A stretch of DNA of 64,000 bases from Dyadobacter pollutisoli (lineage in GTDB: Bacteria > Bacteroidota > Bacteroidia > Cytophagales > Spirosomataceae): contig NZ_CP112998.1 of the NCBI RefSeq assembly GCF_026625565.1, forward strand, positions 312,501 through 376,500. The letters run 5' to 3'. The translations under genes were made by a program, and so were the position numbers. The notes beneath the pieces are model-generated. The model saw nothing but the letters and a program-made list of their open reading frames with translations, had not been told where the DNA came from and made no database searches. How positions within the stretch are numbered: the stretch's first letter is position 1; every line of letters begins with the position of its first letter. Below, piece after piece: positions 49,233 to 58,809 of this stretch.

Positions 49233-51728
49233 ATGACAAGATATTTGAAATTCGGACTTTACGTGCTACTGGCGGGAGTTTTCGCCTACGGTTGTAAGAG
49301 AAATACCGGTTCCGGCGACAAGGCCGAGGAGCTGGCCATTTACAAAGACCTTTCATCCAAACGCATCAATTTGCCAAATGGCTGGTCGCTTACACCGGTC
49401 GGGAGGAGCCTGGATCTGGACGACCTGCCTTTGAACCTCGTCGTTTCTCCATCGAAAAAATACCTGGCTGTTACCAACAATGGCCAAAGCACCCAAAGCA
49501 TTACATTGATTGATGTTGCTTCTGAAAAAGTGCTGGATTCTGCGGTAGTCGCGAAGTCGTACCTCGGTTTGGCATTCAGTCAGGATGAAAAGACGATATA
49601 TGCTTCCGGCGGAAATGACAATAAGATTTTAGTATTCAAAATTGAAAATCAGCAACTTGTTCCGGCTGATCCGATCGTATTGGGCAAGCCTTGGCCGGTT
49701 AAAATTTCACCGACAGGGATAGCAGTCGACGACACACAGAACCGGATCTACGTCGTAACCAAGGAGGATAGCGCGCTTTATATTTGTGATTCTAAAACCA
49801 AGAACACAATTGGTAAACTGAATCTGGGCGCGGCTGCCTATACCTGTTTGCTTTCCAATGACAAAAAGGAACTTTATGTCTCACTATGGGGCGGCTCGCG
49901 GGTGGTGATCATCAATACAGAAACCCAGAAAATTTCAGCTGAAATTGCTACCAATAAAAACCCGAATGATCTGCTGCTAACAAAAGACGGCAAGTTTTTA
50001 TATGTAGCCAATGGTAATGACAACACAGTCGCACTCATTGATTTAACCAAAAGACAGGTATCCGAGACCTTAACGACATCACTTTTTCCTGATGCGCCAG
50101 TGGGTACTACGCCTAATGGGCTCGCACTGAGCGAAGATGAGAAGACCCTGTACATTGCCAATGCGGATAACAACTGCCTGGCCGTGTTCGACGTGGAGAC
50201 CAAAGGACGCAGCCGTTCGATCGGATTTGTCCCTACAGGCTGGTATCCGACCGCCGTCAAGACGATAGGTTCCAAAATCTATGTCACCAATGGAAAAGGG
50301 TTTTCATCCAAGGCAAATCCAAAAGGCCCCAATCCGAATTTATCAAAAGTCCCGCAACAGGTAGGGCCAAACCCACAGGCCTATGTAGGCAGGGAACAAT
50401 ACATTGGTGGTTTGTTTAAAGGTACTTTGTCGATCATTGACGCGCCGTCGGCACAGACACTTTCCGCATATTCGCGTGTCGTTTATGCCAACACACCTTA
50501 TACCAAAAAGAAGGAGCTCAATGCAGAAGGAGAGGCCGGAAACCCGATTCCGATGAAGGTAGGGGATAAGTCGCCGATCAAATATGTGTTCTACATTATC
50601 AAGGAAAACCGTACCTACGATCAGATTCTCGGAGACATGAAGGAAGGCAATGGCGATGCTTCGCTTTGTTTATTTCCAGAAAAGGTAACTCCAAACCAGC
50701 ATGCACTGGCGCGTGAGTTTGTATTGCTCGATAACTTTTATGTAGATGCCGAGGTGAGCGCAGACGGACATAACTGGTCGTCGGCCGCCTATGCGAATGA
50801 TTATGTGGAAAAGAACTGGGTTACCAGCTATGGCGGTCGCGGCGGAACGTACGATTACGAAGGCCAGAAAGAAATCGCGCACCCCCGCGACGGGTTTATC
50901 TGGGACCATGCGCTACGCGCAGGGGTGACTTTCAGGAGTTACGGCTGGTTTGCTGATGATGGAAAAGCCAATATCAAAACACTCGAAGGCAAATATTGTC
51001 CGACTTTTGAAGGATACGATCTTGGTTACAAGGATATCGACCGGGAAGCGGCCTGGGAGAAGGATTTCGATGAGCTGGTAGCGGCCGACAAGCTTCCGAG
51101 GCTCAATACGCTACGGTTTGGTAATGATCATACCTCGGGTGCCAGTGTTGGAAAACCGACGCCATTTGCGGCAGTGGCTGATAATGACCTGGCTGTGGGA
51201 CGTTTTGTTGAGCATCTTTCCAAGAGCAAGATTTGGAACGAATCGGTAGTGTTTATCCTGGAAGACGATGCCCAGAATGGCCCTGACCACGTTGATGCGC
51301 ACCGTTCCATTGCATTTGTGGCCGGCGGTTTTGTGAAAAGAGGTTTTGTAGATCACACCATGTATTCCACTTCCGGAATGCTTCGTACTATGGAGCTGAT
51401 CCTGGGCCTGAAACCAATGAGCCAATACGATGCAGCTGCCACGCCGATGTGGAGATGTTTTAGCAACAAACCTAATGCTGCCACTTTTACTTCCAAACAA
51501 GCAGGCGTAGATTTGGCTCAGAAAAATGTAGCTGTCAATACAAATTCCCGCCGCTCCGATCAGTTTGACCTTTCGGTGCCTGATGCAATTGATGACCTGA
51601 TTTTCAGTGAGATCGTGTGGCAAACCGTGCGTGGTGAAAAGAGTATTATGCCTGCTCCCCGCCGTGGCGCATTCGTAAGGCTTGAAAAACGAGGCGACGA
51701 CGAAGAGGAGGAGTTTGATCAGGATTGA
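49233..51728 (+). CDS. YncE-like beta-propeller / phosphoesterase (alkaline phosphatase-fold) fusion lipoprotein
   Basis: 831 residues. The signal sequence ends with AYGC (lipobox). Residues 60-350 form a YncE-type seven-bladed propeller (LAVTNNGQSTQSITLIDVAS, LFVANGNDN-like blades such as FLYVANGNDNTVALIDLTKR and LYIANADNNCLAVFDVETKG). Residues 440-790 carry the phosphoesterase-family domain (FYIIKENRTYDQILGDMKEG, DNFYVDAEVSADGHNWSSAA, VVFILEDDAQNGPDHVDAHR), which shows the metal-binding Asp and His pattern of the alkaline-phosphatase superfamily, including phospholipase C-type enzymes. The substrate is unknown. It precedes the MBL hydrolase by 43 bp, probably in one operon. Confidence 0.88.
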   Translation: MTRYLKFGLYVLLAGVFAYGCKRNTGSGDKAEELAIYKDLSSKRINLPNGWSLTPVGRSLDLDDLPLNLVVSPSKKYLAVTNNGQSTQSITLIDVASEKVLDSAVVAKSYLGLAFSQDEKTIYASGGNDNKILVFKIENQQLVPADPIVLGKPWPVKISPTGIAVDDTQNRIYVVTKEDSALYICDSKTKNTIGKLNLGAAAYTCLLSNDKKELYVSLWGGSRVVIINTETQKISAEIATNKNPNDLLLTKDGKFLYVANGNDNTVALIDLTKRQVSETLTTSLFPDAPVGTTPNGLALSEDEKTLYIANADNNCLAVFDVETKGRSRSIGFVPTGWYPTAVKTIGSKIYVTNGKGFSSKANPKGPNPNLSKVPQQVGPNPQAYVGREQYIGGLFKGTLSIIDAPSAQTLSAYSRVVYANTPYTKKKELNAEGEAGNPIPMKVGDKSPIKYVFYIIKENRTYDQILGDMKEGNGDASLCLFPEKVTPNQHALAREFVLLDNFYVDAEVSADGHNWSSAAYANDYVEKNWVTSYGGRGGTYDYEGQKEIAHPRDGFIWDHALRAGVTFRSYGWFADDGKANIKTLEGKYCPTFEGYDLGYKDIDREAAWEKDFDELVAADKLPRLNTLRFGNDHTSGASVGKPTPFAAVADNDLAVGRFVEHLSKSKIWNESVVFILEDDAQNGPDHVDAHRSIAFVAGGFVKRGFVDHTMYSTSGMLRTMELILGLKPMSQYDAAATPMWRCFSNKPNAATFTSKQAGVDLAQKNVAVNTNSRRSDQFDLSVPDAIDDLIFSEIVWQTVRGEKSIMPAPRRGAFVRLEKRGDDEEEEFDQD

Positions 51729-51771
51729 TTTAACATTTAAAAAGCACTACAAAAACCTTGTTTTACCCTTT

Positions 51772-53040
51772 ATGAAAGTTCAGCTGCGTTGGTTTGTATT
51801 CGTTATCATTTTACAGGTATTTTTTGAAGTAAAGAGTCAGGCCCAGCAGGTAGGGCAGGTGTTGCCGGAATGGAAAGAGGGTTTTATGGACATTCACCAC
51901 ATTAATACAGGTGGTGGCAATGCTACTTTTTTTATCCTGCCCGACGGGACCACACTTTTGATTGACGCCGGCGCACTCGACCCGACTGAGCCCAGGACCA
52001 GAAGCCCGCGAAATACCAGGGTGAAACCCGATACCACCCGCCAACCAGGCGAATGGATAGCACGGTACGTTAGCAATACATTAGCCTTCCGCGCGACAGA
52101 CAAAGCGCTGGACTATGCAATGCTGACCCATTTTCACGACGACCATATGGGTGCGGTTTCCAGCATTTCCAGGAGATCGAAACAAGGGCCTTTTAAACTG
52201 ACCGGCATTACGGAAGTAGGAGAGTACCTGCCTATCCGCAAAATGATCGACCGCGGCTGGCCGGATTATAATTTTCCCAAGACATTGGACGATGAAATGA
52301 TTGGTAATTACAAGAGCTTCCTGGATTGGCATTCAAAAAATAAGGGGATGAAAGTCGAAAAGGCGGCTCCGGGCAAGAATAGCCAGATCACGCTTTTGAG
52401 AAACCCGCAAAAGTATGCGGACCTGTTTGAGATACGAAACATTGCAGCCAATGGCGAGGTTTGGACGGGTGTAGGAAATGTAGTCCGCCAGCAGTTTCCT
52501 GAATTAAAATCACTAAGCCCGCAACAATTTCCCAGCGAAAACATGTGTAGTGTTGCGGTCCGGGTCAGTTACGGGAAGTTCGACTATTTTTCAGGAGGTG
52601 ACCTGCCGGGTGTGCTCAGGGCCGGAATGCCTTCATGGCAGGATATGGAAACACCGGTTGCAAAGGCAGTAGGACAGGTGGATGTGCATATTCTGGATCA
52701 CCATGGCAACCGTGATTCGCAAAATGAATTCTTTCTTCAAACCTTACAGCCGCGTGTCATGGTGATCCCCGTCTGGTCCTCCGACCACCCGGGACACGAT
52801 GTGCTTGACCGAATGTACTCTCAAAATGTTTATCCCGGAGAAAGGGACGTATTTGCAACCGACATGCTGGAAGCGAACAAACTCGTGATCGGCGAGCTGC
52901 TGGGGCGTCTAAAAAGCGATAGCGGACATGTGGTTGTCCGCGTAGCGCCCGGTGGTGACCGCTATCAGGTGTATGTGCTCGATGACCGTAACGAGGAACG
53001 TAGGATTAAAAGCATTCACGGTCCCTACTTATCCAGGTAA
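51772..53040 (+). CDS. Secreted metallo-beta-lactamase-fold hydrolase (ComEC C-terminal-like)
   Basis: 422 residues from the ATG at 51772; the longer frame to 51682 overlaps the previous gene and is not needed. Signal peptide ends near SQAQQ. The core is IHHINTGGGNATFFILPDGT, TLLIDAG, then the zinc motif LTHFHDDHMGAV (near 117-128). Later metal or substrate residues lie in YFSGGDLPG and HILDHHGNRDSQ. The domain order resembles the ComEC C-terminal MBL domain, but this protein is free and exported. The reaction is not assigned. It probably shares a transcript with 49233. Confidence 0.85.
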   Translation: MKVQLRWFVFVIILQVFFEVKSQAQQVGQVLPEWKEGFMDIHHINTGGGNATFFILPDGTTLLIDAGALDPTEPRTRSPRNTRVKPDTTRQPGEWIARYVSNTLAFRATDKALDYAMLTHFHDDHMGAVSSISRRSKQGPFKLTGITEVGEYLPIRKMIDRGWPDYNFPKTLDDEMIGNYKSFLDWHSKNKGMKVEKAAPGKNSQITLLRNPQKYADLFEIRNIAANGEVWTGVGNVVRQQFPELKSLSPQQFPSENMCSVAVRVSYGKFDYFSGGDLPGVLRAGMPSWQDMETPVAKAVGQVDVHILDHHGNRDSQNEFFLQTLQPRVMVIPVWSSDHPGHDVLDRMYSQNVYPGERDVFATDMLEANKLVIGELLGRLKSDSGHVVVRVAPGGDRYQVYVLDDRNEERRIKSIHGPYLSR

Positions 53041-53059
53041 CGCCGCTTTGCGCAGGTTT

Positions 53060-53074
53060 TTAACAAATTGTTAA
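53060..53074 (+). promoter_or_regulatory. Perfect 15-bp palindrome TTAACAAATTGTTAA before the glycosyltransferase operon
   Basis: The same 15-mer occurs at 62597 before the SusC gene, and a one-mismatch copy at 49126. Here it lies 73 bp upstream of the GT2 start. It is a candidate operator for an unidentified dimeric regulator. Confidence 0.5.
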
Positions 53075-53146
53075 GGATGAAAAATCGTCAAACCAACTGA
53101 CAGTTTTCCATGTTTCTCCAAATTGAAGGCCAAAAAATCTGTGCAT

Positions 53147-54118
53147 ATGCGCGAAGCAAGGTTGATTTCAGTAGTGATTCCCCTGTTCAATGAACAGGAC
53201 AATGTTTTGCACCTGCTTCGGGCGATCCGCCGGGCGCTGTCAGGATACGATTACGAGGTAGTTGCGGTGGACGACGGCTCGTCGGACAATACCGTCCAGA
53301 TGCTCCGGCAGGATTTGGACGACAGGCTCAGTATCGTCGTGATGATGCGCAACTACGGGCAAACCAGCGCTATGGCGGCGGGCATTGCATCGGCAACCGG
53401 GAAATACATCGTCACCATTGACGGAGACCTGCAAAACGATCCGGAAGATATCATCAGGTTACTGGCCCGGGCAGTACAGGGAAACTGGGACGTCGTGGCT
53501 GGTTACCGCGCCAACAGGTTGGATGGCTGGCTTTTCCGCAAACTGCCTAGCCGGATCGCCAACAAAATTATCCGGACACTCACCGGCGTACACCTTAAAG
53601 ATTACGGCTGCACGCTCAAAATATTCAAAAATGAAATTGCCCAGAACCTGGGCCTCTACGGCGAACTTCACAGATTTATCCCCGTACTGGCCGATATCAT
53701 GGGCGCCCGAATAACTGAAATGCCTGTCAGACATCACAAACGGCTTTTCGGTAAGTCCAAATACGGGCTGGGCAGGACGATGAAGGTAGTCAGCGATCTG
53801 TTTCTGATGCTCTATATGCAGCGATGGATGAAAAAGCCGATGCATCTTTTTGGAACGGTCGGCGGGACAGCTGTTTTGGCCGGCCTCTTTTTGATTTTGT
53901 CTCAAATAGCATCGCAGATCTTTGCACGGGACTTTGAAAAGCTATGGGTAGTTACCGGTCTGATGCTACTGCTAGCGGGGATTTTTATCATTCTGATGGG
54001 CTTTTTTGCTGAAATACAAATGCGGATTTATTATGAAGGATCAGCGAAAACACCTTACCTCATCAGAAAAATCCTGCAACAAAAGGAAAGCGCCATCTCA
54101 GAAGATTTAAGTATTTAG
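53147..54118 (+). CDS. Family 2 glycosyltransferase with two C-terminal membrane helices (polyprenyl-phosphate sugar synthase type)
   Basis: 323 residues from the ATG at 53147; TTG and GTG codons upstream are possible. GT-A motifs: SVVIPLFNEQDNVLHLLRAI, VVAVDDGSSDNTVQML, KYIVTIDGDLQNDPEDIIRL (DxD-like), and KYGLGRTMKVVSDLFLMLYM before two transmembrane helices (FGTVGGTAVLAGLFLILSQI, VVTGLMLLLAGIFIILMGFF). This is the dolichol/undecaprenyl-phosphate sugar synthase style (ArnC/DPM-like), which loads a sugar onto a lipid carrier. It fits with the GT39-type transferase (3 bp downstream) and flippase-like protein that follow. Confidence 0.92.
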   Translation: MREARLISVVIPLFNEQDNVLHLLRAIRRALSGYDYEVVAVDDGSSDNTVQMLRQDLDDRLSIVVMMRNYGQTSAMAAGIASATGKYIVTIDGDLQNDPEDIIRLLARAVQGNWDVVAGYRANRLDGWLFRKLPSRIANKIIRTLTGVHLKDYGCTLKIFKNEIAQNLGLYGELHRFIPVLADIMGARITEMPVRHHKRLFGKSKYGLGRTMKVVSDLFLMLYMQRWMKKPMHLFGTVGGTAVLAGLFLILSQIASQIFARDFEKLWVVTGLMLLLAGIFIILMGFFAEIQMRIYYEGSAKTPYLIRKILQQKESAISEDLSI

Positions 54119-54121
54119 CCT

Positions 54122-55798
54122 ATGGAACGCACTAATTACATTCCATACATTTACCTGTTCCTGATCCTTGCCGTCTATTTTTTTGGATTAAATGTTCCGC
54201 TTTTTGATGACGACAGTGCTCACCATGCATTGATCGGCATGCATATGTACCTCACCGGTAATTATGTTGACCTGATAGACCGTGGCCGCGACTATCTCGA
54301 CAAGCCGCATTTACTTTTCTGGCTGGCGGCATTGGGCGACGAGCTTTTAGGCGTCGGGACCTTGTCCTACAAACTTCCGACTTTGCTCCTCGCGCTGCCT
54401 GGCGTGTATGCAACGTTCAGACTTGCCAAAAGGCTTTACGGACAGTCAGTCGGCATTAATGCGGTACTGATACTAATATCCTCCCAGGCATATATTCTGG
54501 CGCATAATGATGTCAGAATGGACGCAATCCTGCTGTCTTTCATCATTACGGCCACCTGGCTGTTATACGAATACACACTTACTTACCGAACCGACAGGCT
54601 TATCCTTGGCGTGTTGTCGCTCGCGCTGGCTTTTGCAACAAAAGGCATGACAGGCGCGGCAGTACCTGTTATCGCGGTGGGTTCACAGCTACTGTACCAG
54701 CGAAACTGGCGCTTCATCAGGTCCTTCAAATGGTTGTGGGCGATTCCTTTGTTCCTGGTTTTTATCGGCCCGATATTGTACTGCTACTATCTACAGTTCG
54801 ATCTTCATCCGGAGAAAGTGATCCGGGGAATGAGCCATATTTCCGGAATAACCTTTATCCTTTTCTTTCAAAACACGGAGCGCCTGCAAGGTGTAAACTG
54901 GGGAAGTTCAGGGGGTAATGATCCGTTTCTTTTCTTCCATTCATTACTTTGGGCGTTACTTCCGTGGTGTTTGCTGGGATATTGGGCAGTAGTAAAAAAA
55001 GGGATTCATTTGATCAAAACTAAACTGGTGTACCGGCCTGGTGAAGAGATACTGAGCTGGGTAACGATTGTCGTGATGTTCGCGATTCTCACGTCTTCCA
55101 ATTTTCGTTTGCCGCATTACCTCAATATTCTCTTTCCGTTTTTTTCAATATTGATTGCCGGGCAGCTCGAAAACGTGCTAAAATCATCGGTTTCCGGTAC
55201 AGGGGAACGCAACTGGCTGATGATCACGCAAAAGTTTGTCGCAGTGGTAATGGCTTTGCTGGGTTTGATCATTAACGGGTATCTTTTCCCGGTCAAAAGT
55301 CTGGTGGTCATCGTGCTTAGTTTAGCCGCACTTTTTCTATTGTTTTATGAATGGACGTCCCGGCGGGATTTCCTCGGTAAATTGGTGATGATATCTTTTT
55401 GCAGTTCTTTGTTTACCAACATGCTGATGAATGGAAACTTCTACTTTCAGATTCAGGAGTACCAGGCCGGACATCATATTGCAGCCAAGATCAGACAACT
55501 GGAAATTCCGTTGAATAACATATACATTACTGATTGGAAAAGTCCATCCATGCATTACTATTCCGAATACTTTTTCAAAGATTCGGACCCGGTGACGCTC
55601 GCCGGAAGCAACGATTTTTGGCTTGCCGGATCGATGGCGAGTATTGATGAAGTGGCACGGGCAAGACAAATGAAAATGAAAGAATCCTATCATTTTCCGG
55701 ATTTTGATACGACTAAATTAAAGGCAGGATTCGTTGACCCTTCCACCCGAGAGCAGGCATGCAGGGACATAGGGCTGGTTCACCTCAAAAAAGAATAA
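54122..55798 (+). CDS. GT39/ArnT-like membrane glycosyltransferase
   Basis: 558 residues with about 11-13 transmembrane segments. The first periplasmic loop has the acidic motif LFDDDSAHHALIGMHMYLTG and then RGRDYLDKPHLLFWLAALGD, matching the ArnT/PMT family, in which this Asp region is catalytic. These enzymes take a sugar from a polyprenyl-phosphate donor and attach it to lipid A or proteins on the outer face of the inner membrane. The donor is presumably made by the GT2 gene 3 bp upstream. The acceptor is unknown. A flippase-like gene follows 7 bp later. Confidence 0.9.
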   Translation: MERTNYIPYIYLFLILAVYFFGLNVPLFDDDSAHHALIGMHMYLTGNYVDLIDRGRDYLDKPHLLFWLAALGDELLGVGTLSYKLPTLLLALPGVYATFRLAKRLYGQSVGINAVLILISSQAYILAHNDVRMDAILLSFIITATWLLYEYTLTYRTDRLILGVLSLALAFATKGMTGAAVPVIAVGSQLLYQRNWRFIRSFKWLWAIPLFLVFIGPILYCYYLQFDLHPEKVIRGMSHISGITFILFFQNTERLQGVNWGSSGGNDPFLFFHSLLWALLPWCLLGYWAVVKKGIHLIKTKLVYRPGEEILSWVTIVVMFAILTSSNFRLPHYLNILFPFFSILIAGQLENVLKSSVSGTGERNWLMITQKFVAVVMALLGLIINGYLFPVKSLVVIVLSLAALFLLFYEWTSRRDFLGKLVMISFCSSLFTNMLMNGNFYFQIQEYQAGHHIAAKIRQLEIPLNNIYITDWKSPSMHYYSEYFFKDSDPVTLAGSNDFWLAGSMASIDEVARARQMKMKESYHFPDFDTTKLKAGFVDPSTREQACRDIGLVHLKKE

Positions 55799-55805
55799 CA
55801 TTCAT

Positions 55806-56669
55806 TTGATACGATATCTGAAATGGGCTGCGAAGCTTCTGGCTACCGGGATTTTACTGTATTGGGTTTTTATACAAACCGACCGTCAAAGTCTTTTTAA
55901 GGCGATCAGCGGCTCAGAAAAAAGCATTTTATTCTTTGCATTCGTGCCCTACCTGGTTTCCCGGGTATCCGGCGCATTCCGCCTCACCACCATTTTGAAT
56001 GCGGCCGAAGTGCCGTTGTCACACGCTTCCGGCCTGCGGCTCAACTGGATCAGCATGTTTTACGGGATGTTCCTGCCGGGCGGGCTTGGCGGCGACGCCT
56101 ACAAGCTGATCCGGCTCAGGGCTCTTTTTCCAGACAAAGGTGTGTTACTACTAACCCGTACATTGCTTTGGGACAGACTGATCGGCCTAGTTGTGCTCAC
56201 GATACTGACGGTCAGTTTTGCAATGCCTTATCTTTTAGTAATCTATCAGGTTGTTGCTGCATCGCTTGCGCTGATTGGTTGTTTGGTTTTCTGGCTTGCT
56301 ACCAGGAGGTGGATTCCACAGCTACTTCCGTATATGGGCAGGTTACTGGTGTTCTCGCTGGTGGTACAGCTCACCCAGATCGCCTGTATTTTCATGCTGC
56401 TCAGTTCGATTCAAATCCATGAACATTACAACCAGTACAATGTTTTGTTCCTGGTATCTTCCGTGGCTTCAACGTTGCCGATCAGCGTGGGTGGGGTAGG
56501 TGTGAGAGAAGTGGTATTTTTAGAAGGGGCGCAGCTGCTGATGGTTTCGGCGCAAGCTGCGGTGACCGTAAGTGTGCTCTTCGACATTATTGTGACACTG
56601 ACAGCTGCTACCGGAAGTCTCGCCATATTGGGCAATGCCCGCGTGGTTTCTACGTCCGCAAGTAAGTGA
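55806..56669 (+). CDS. Lysylphosphatidylglycerol synthase TM-region/flippase-like protein (UPF0104)
   Basis: 287 residues with about 7-8 transmembrane helices. The start is a TTG at 55806 (reads IRYLKWAAKLLATGILLYWV); no ATG is suitably placed, so a non-ATG start is likely. Family features: LRLNWISMFYGMFLPGGLGG DAYK and PISVGGVGVREVVFLEG. Members next to polyprenyl-phosphate sugar enzymes are proposed to help flip the lipid-linked sugar across the membrane. It is the last gene of the GT2-GT39 trio; its stop is 2 bp from the end of the convergent metallophosphoesterase. Confidence 0.85.
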   Translation: MIRYLKWAAKLLATGILLYWVFIQTDRQSLFKAISGSEKSILFFAFVPYLVSRVSGAFRLTTILNAAEVPLSHASGLRLNWISMFYGMFLPGGLGGDAYKLIRLRALFPDKGVLLLTRTLLWDRLIGLVVLTILTVSFAMPYLLVIYQVVAASLALIGCLVFWLATRRWIPQLLPYMGRLLVFSLVVQLTQIACIFMLLSSIQIHEHYNQYNVLFLVSSVASTLPISVGGVGVREVVFLEGAQLLMVSAQAAVTVSVLFDIIVTLTAATGSLAILGNARVVSTSASK

Positions 56670-56671
56670 CT

Positions 56672-57589
56672 TCAATGGTATTTTACGTACTGATTTGTAA
56701 ACGATCCGTCGTCAAAAAGATCGATAATGGCGTAACCCGGTTTGGTCTCTTTGTATTTTCCCATCCAGTAATTACCGCAAACAGCCCCATTGCAGCAATA
56801 GGTAACATTGTTATACTCAACCCGGTCGAGAAGATGAATGTGGCCGCTTATTGCCAGTTTTACGTTTTTATGTCGGTTAAATACTTTCGTGATCTGCGCG
56901 GCATCCATATGCATCCAGCTGCCGGGAACCACCCAGTTTCCATCCTTTAAATTATCACCGTCGAAGAAAACACTGGCGGATAAAATGGGAATATGGGAGG
57001 CGATCATGACCGGGACGTGAGAAGGAGTATTTCTCAGATCTCCTTTGAGCCAGTCCATTTGTGCCTCATCCAGACTGGCGAGGTAACCCGTTGTTTCCGG
57101 TCGGGGTTGTACGCTGTCCAGCATGATAAAATGCCAACCGTTTTTATCAAAACTGTGATAGGGCCTGGTCATTTCCGATTCATCCATCGCCCGTTTTTTG
57201 CCATCCTGAAACGTACCTTCGGAAGTGGAAGGGAACCAGATATCGTGATTTCCAATGCACGAAATCATGGGTGTACTGTTTTCAGAGGATAAAACTTTAT
57301 GATAAAGCTGCCATTCTTTTGAGGCTTTTTCCCTCGAAATACCGTGGGCTCCCATCACTGAATCTCCCGTATTAAGTATGAAATCTGGCTTAATATCCAG
57401 GTTTTGAAGATGATGGAGGCATTTTTCGAAACCCTTGGCAGCCCACAGGTGAGGTTGGACGTGAATGTCGGTCAGGTGGGCTATTCGTAACACGCGTTTC
57501 GGCGAATAATGCAGGGATGGAGTTGCGGCAGAAACAGGCAATCCTCCGGCCATTATTCCCAGCGTTTTCAACAGATTTCTTCTATGCAT
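56672..57589 (-). CDS. Exported calcineurin-like metallophosphoesterase
   Basis: 305 residues. A twin-arginine-like signal MHRRNLLKTLGIMAGGLPVS is followed by the metallophosphoesterase motifs in order: RIAHLTDIHVQ (Asp-His), FILNTGDSV (GD), CIGNHDIW (GNHD), MIASHIPI (His) and AISGHIHLLD (GHxH). These ligate the two metal ions. The enzyme hydrolyses phosphoesters in the periplasm; the substrate is unknown. It is convergent with the flippase-like gene and upstream of nothing obvious; the AraC gene beyond is on the same strand. Confidence 0.93.
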   Translation of the reverse strand: MHRRNLLKTLGIMAGGLPVSAATPSLHYSPKRVLRIAHLTDIHVQPHLWAAKGFEKCLHHLQNLDIKPDFILNTGDSVMGAHGISREKASKEWQLYHKVLSSENSTPMISCIGNHDIWFPSTSEGTFQDGKKRAMDESEMTRPYHSFDKNGWHFIMLDSVQPRPETTGYLASLDEAQMDWLKGDLRNTPSHVPVMIASHIPILSASVFFDGDNLKDGNWVVPGSWMHMDAAQITKVFNRHKNVKLAISGHIHLLDRVEYNNVTYCCNGAVCGNYWMGKYKETKPGYAIIDLFDDGSFTNQYVKYH

Positions 57590-57696
57590 ACAGCCAAAGC
57601 ATGTTTTGCAAAGATCCCTTATCTGTATGAACCCGGTGTTATTGGAAGGTTATTTGATTGTTAATAGTTTAAAGGTGTTTTCAATGAGAAATAATG

Positions 57697-58608
57697 CTAG
57701 TTCAAATCTTTAAGCAAACGGTACTCATTGGGACTTTGTCCGACGCGCTGTTTAAAAACCCGGCTGAAATGCTGCGGATATTTAAATCCCAATTCAAAAG
57801 CGATCTCATTGATCGTTTTATTTCTATCGAAAATCTTCTCCTTGGCGACCAATATTAGTTTAGATTGAATGTATTCCTGAGCGGTTTGGCCGGTTGCTTT
57901 TTTGATCAGATCACCAAAATATTTGGCAGACAGGTTCATCTCGCCTGCACAATAGGCAACAGAAGGCAAGCCTATATTAATAGGTTTGTCCGATGAAAAA
58001 TAGCTGCTTAACAACAATTCAAATCGCTCCAATGTGCCTTTGTGTACTATTTCGCGGGTAATGAACTGGCGGTCGTAGAATCGCATGCAATAATCCAGAA
58101 ACAGCTCTATGTTGGTTGCAATCAGCTTTCTGCTGTGCTTGTCGATGGTGTGCTCTAACTCGTATTTAATCTTATCAAAGCAATCCATCACCATCTGCGT
58201 CTCACGTTTCGATAAATGAAGCGCTTCATTGACCTGGTAACCAAAAAAGGTATACTCATTCATTTTAGCATTCAGCGAAGTGCCATGCAAAAGGTCCGGG
58301 TGAAAAACCAGGGCGTGTCCTTTCGGCTGGTATAGCTGGCCGTCATTTTCAACAGTAAAAACTTGTCCGGGGGCCATAAAAACCAGCGTCCCTTCCTGAT
58401 AGTCGTAATACTCTTTTCCGTACTTAATATCTCCGCAAATCACCTCTTTTAGGAAAACACCATAGCATCCCATGTATTGACTGGCCTTGTGTCTGGGGCT
58501 GGCTGTTGACAAATCGATCACGGTTACCAGCGGGTGCAAAGTCTCCTGCTGATTAAATGCATTGTATTGGCTTACAGAGTCAAACCGGATTAAGTCTTCC
58601 ATGATCAT
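57697..58608 (-). CDS. AraC-family transcriptional regulator
   Basis: 303 residues; ATG at 58608, or a second ATG at 58602. N-terminal sensor domain (YYDYQEGTLVFMAPGQVFTV, HALVFHPDLLHGTSL) and C-terminal AraC HTH pair (CAGEMNLSAKYFGDLIKKAT, TINEIAFELGFKYPQHFSRV, FKQRVGQSPNEYR). It is divergent from the DUF4440 gene at 58810 (201 bp apart), a common arrangement in which the regulator controls the neighbour. The inducer is unknown. Confidence 0.92.
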   Translation of the reverse strand: MIMEDLIRFDSVSQYNAFNQQETLHPLVTVIDLSTASPRHKASQYMGCYGVFLKEVICGDIKYGKEYYDYQEGTLVFMAPGQVFTVENDGQLYQPKGHALVFHPDLLHGTSLNAKMNEYTFFGYQVNEALHLSKRETQMVMDCFDKIKYELEHTIDKHSRKLIATNIELFLDYCMRFYDRQFITREIVHKGTLERFELLLSSYFSSDKPINIGLPSVAYCAGEMNLSAKYFGDLIKKATGQTAQEYIQSKLILVAKEKIFDRNKTINEIAFELGFKYPQHFSRVFKQRVGQSPNEYRLLKDLN

Positions 58609-58809
58609 CTAAGTTTTAAGAGCAGCTAAATTAATGGTTTTGGTGAGGTCTAAAATGATCGGGCTGGGCAAATCGGGAATATTGGTAGACAAAAGAGGAA
58701 TCTGTATACTAAGTGTCAGGAGGTAAGGGCAGAACTTTGCATTTGAAAAAAGAATGCGATTATAGAAACAGTAATTGGATGACAAATTTTAACTTAAACT
58801 AATGAGCTT

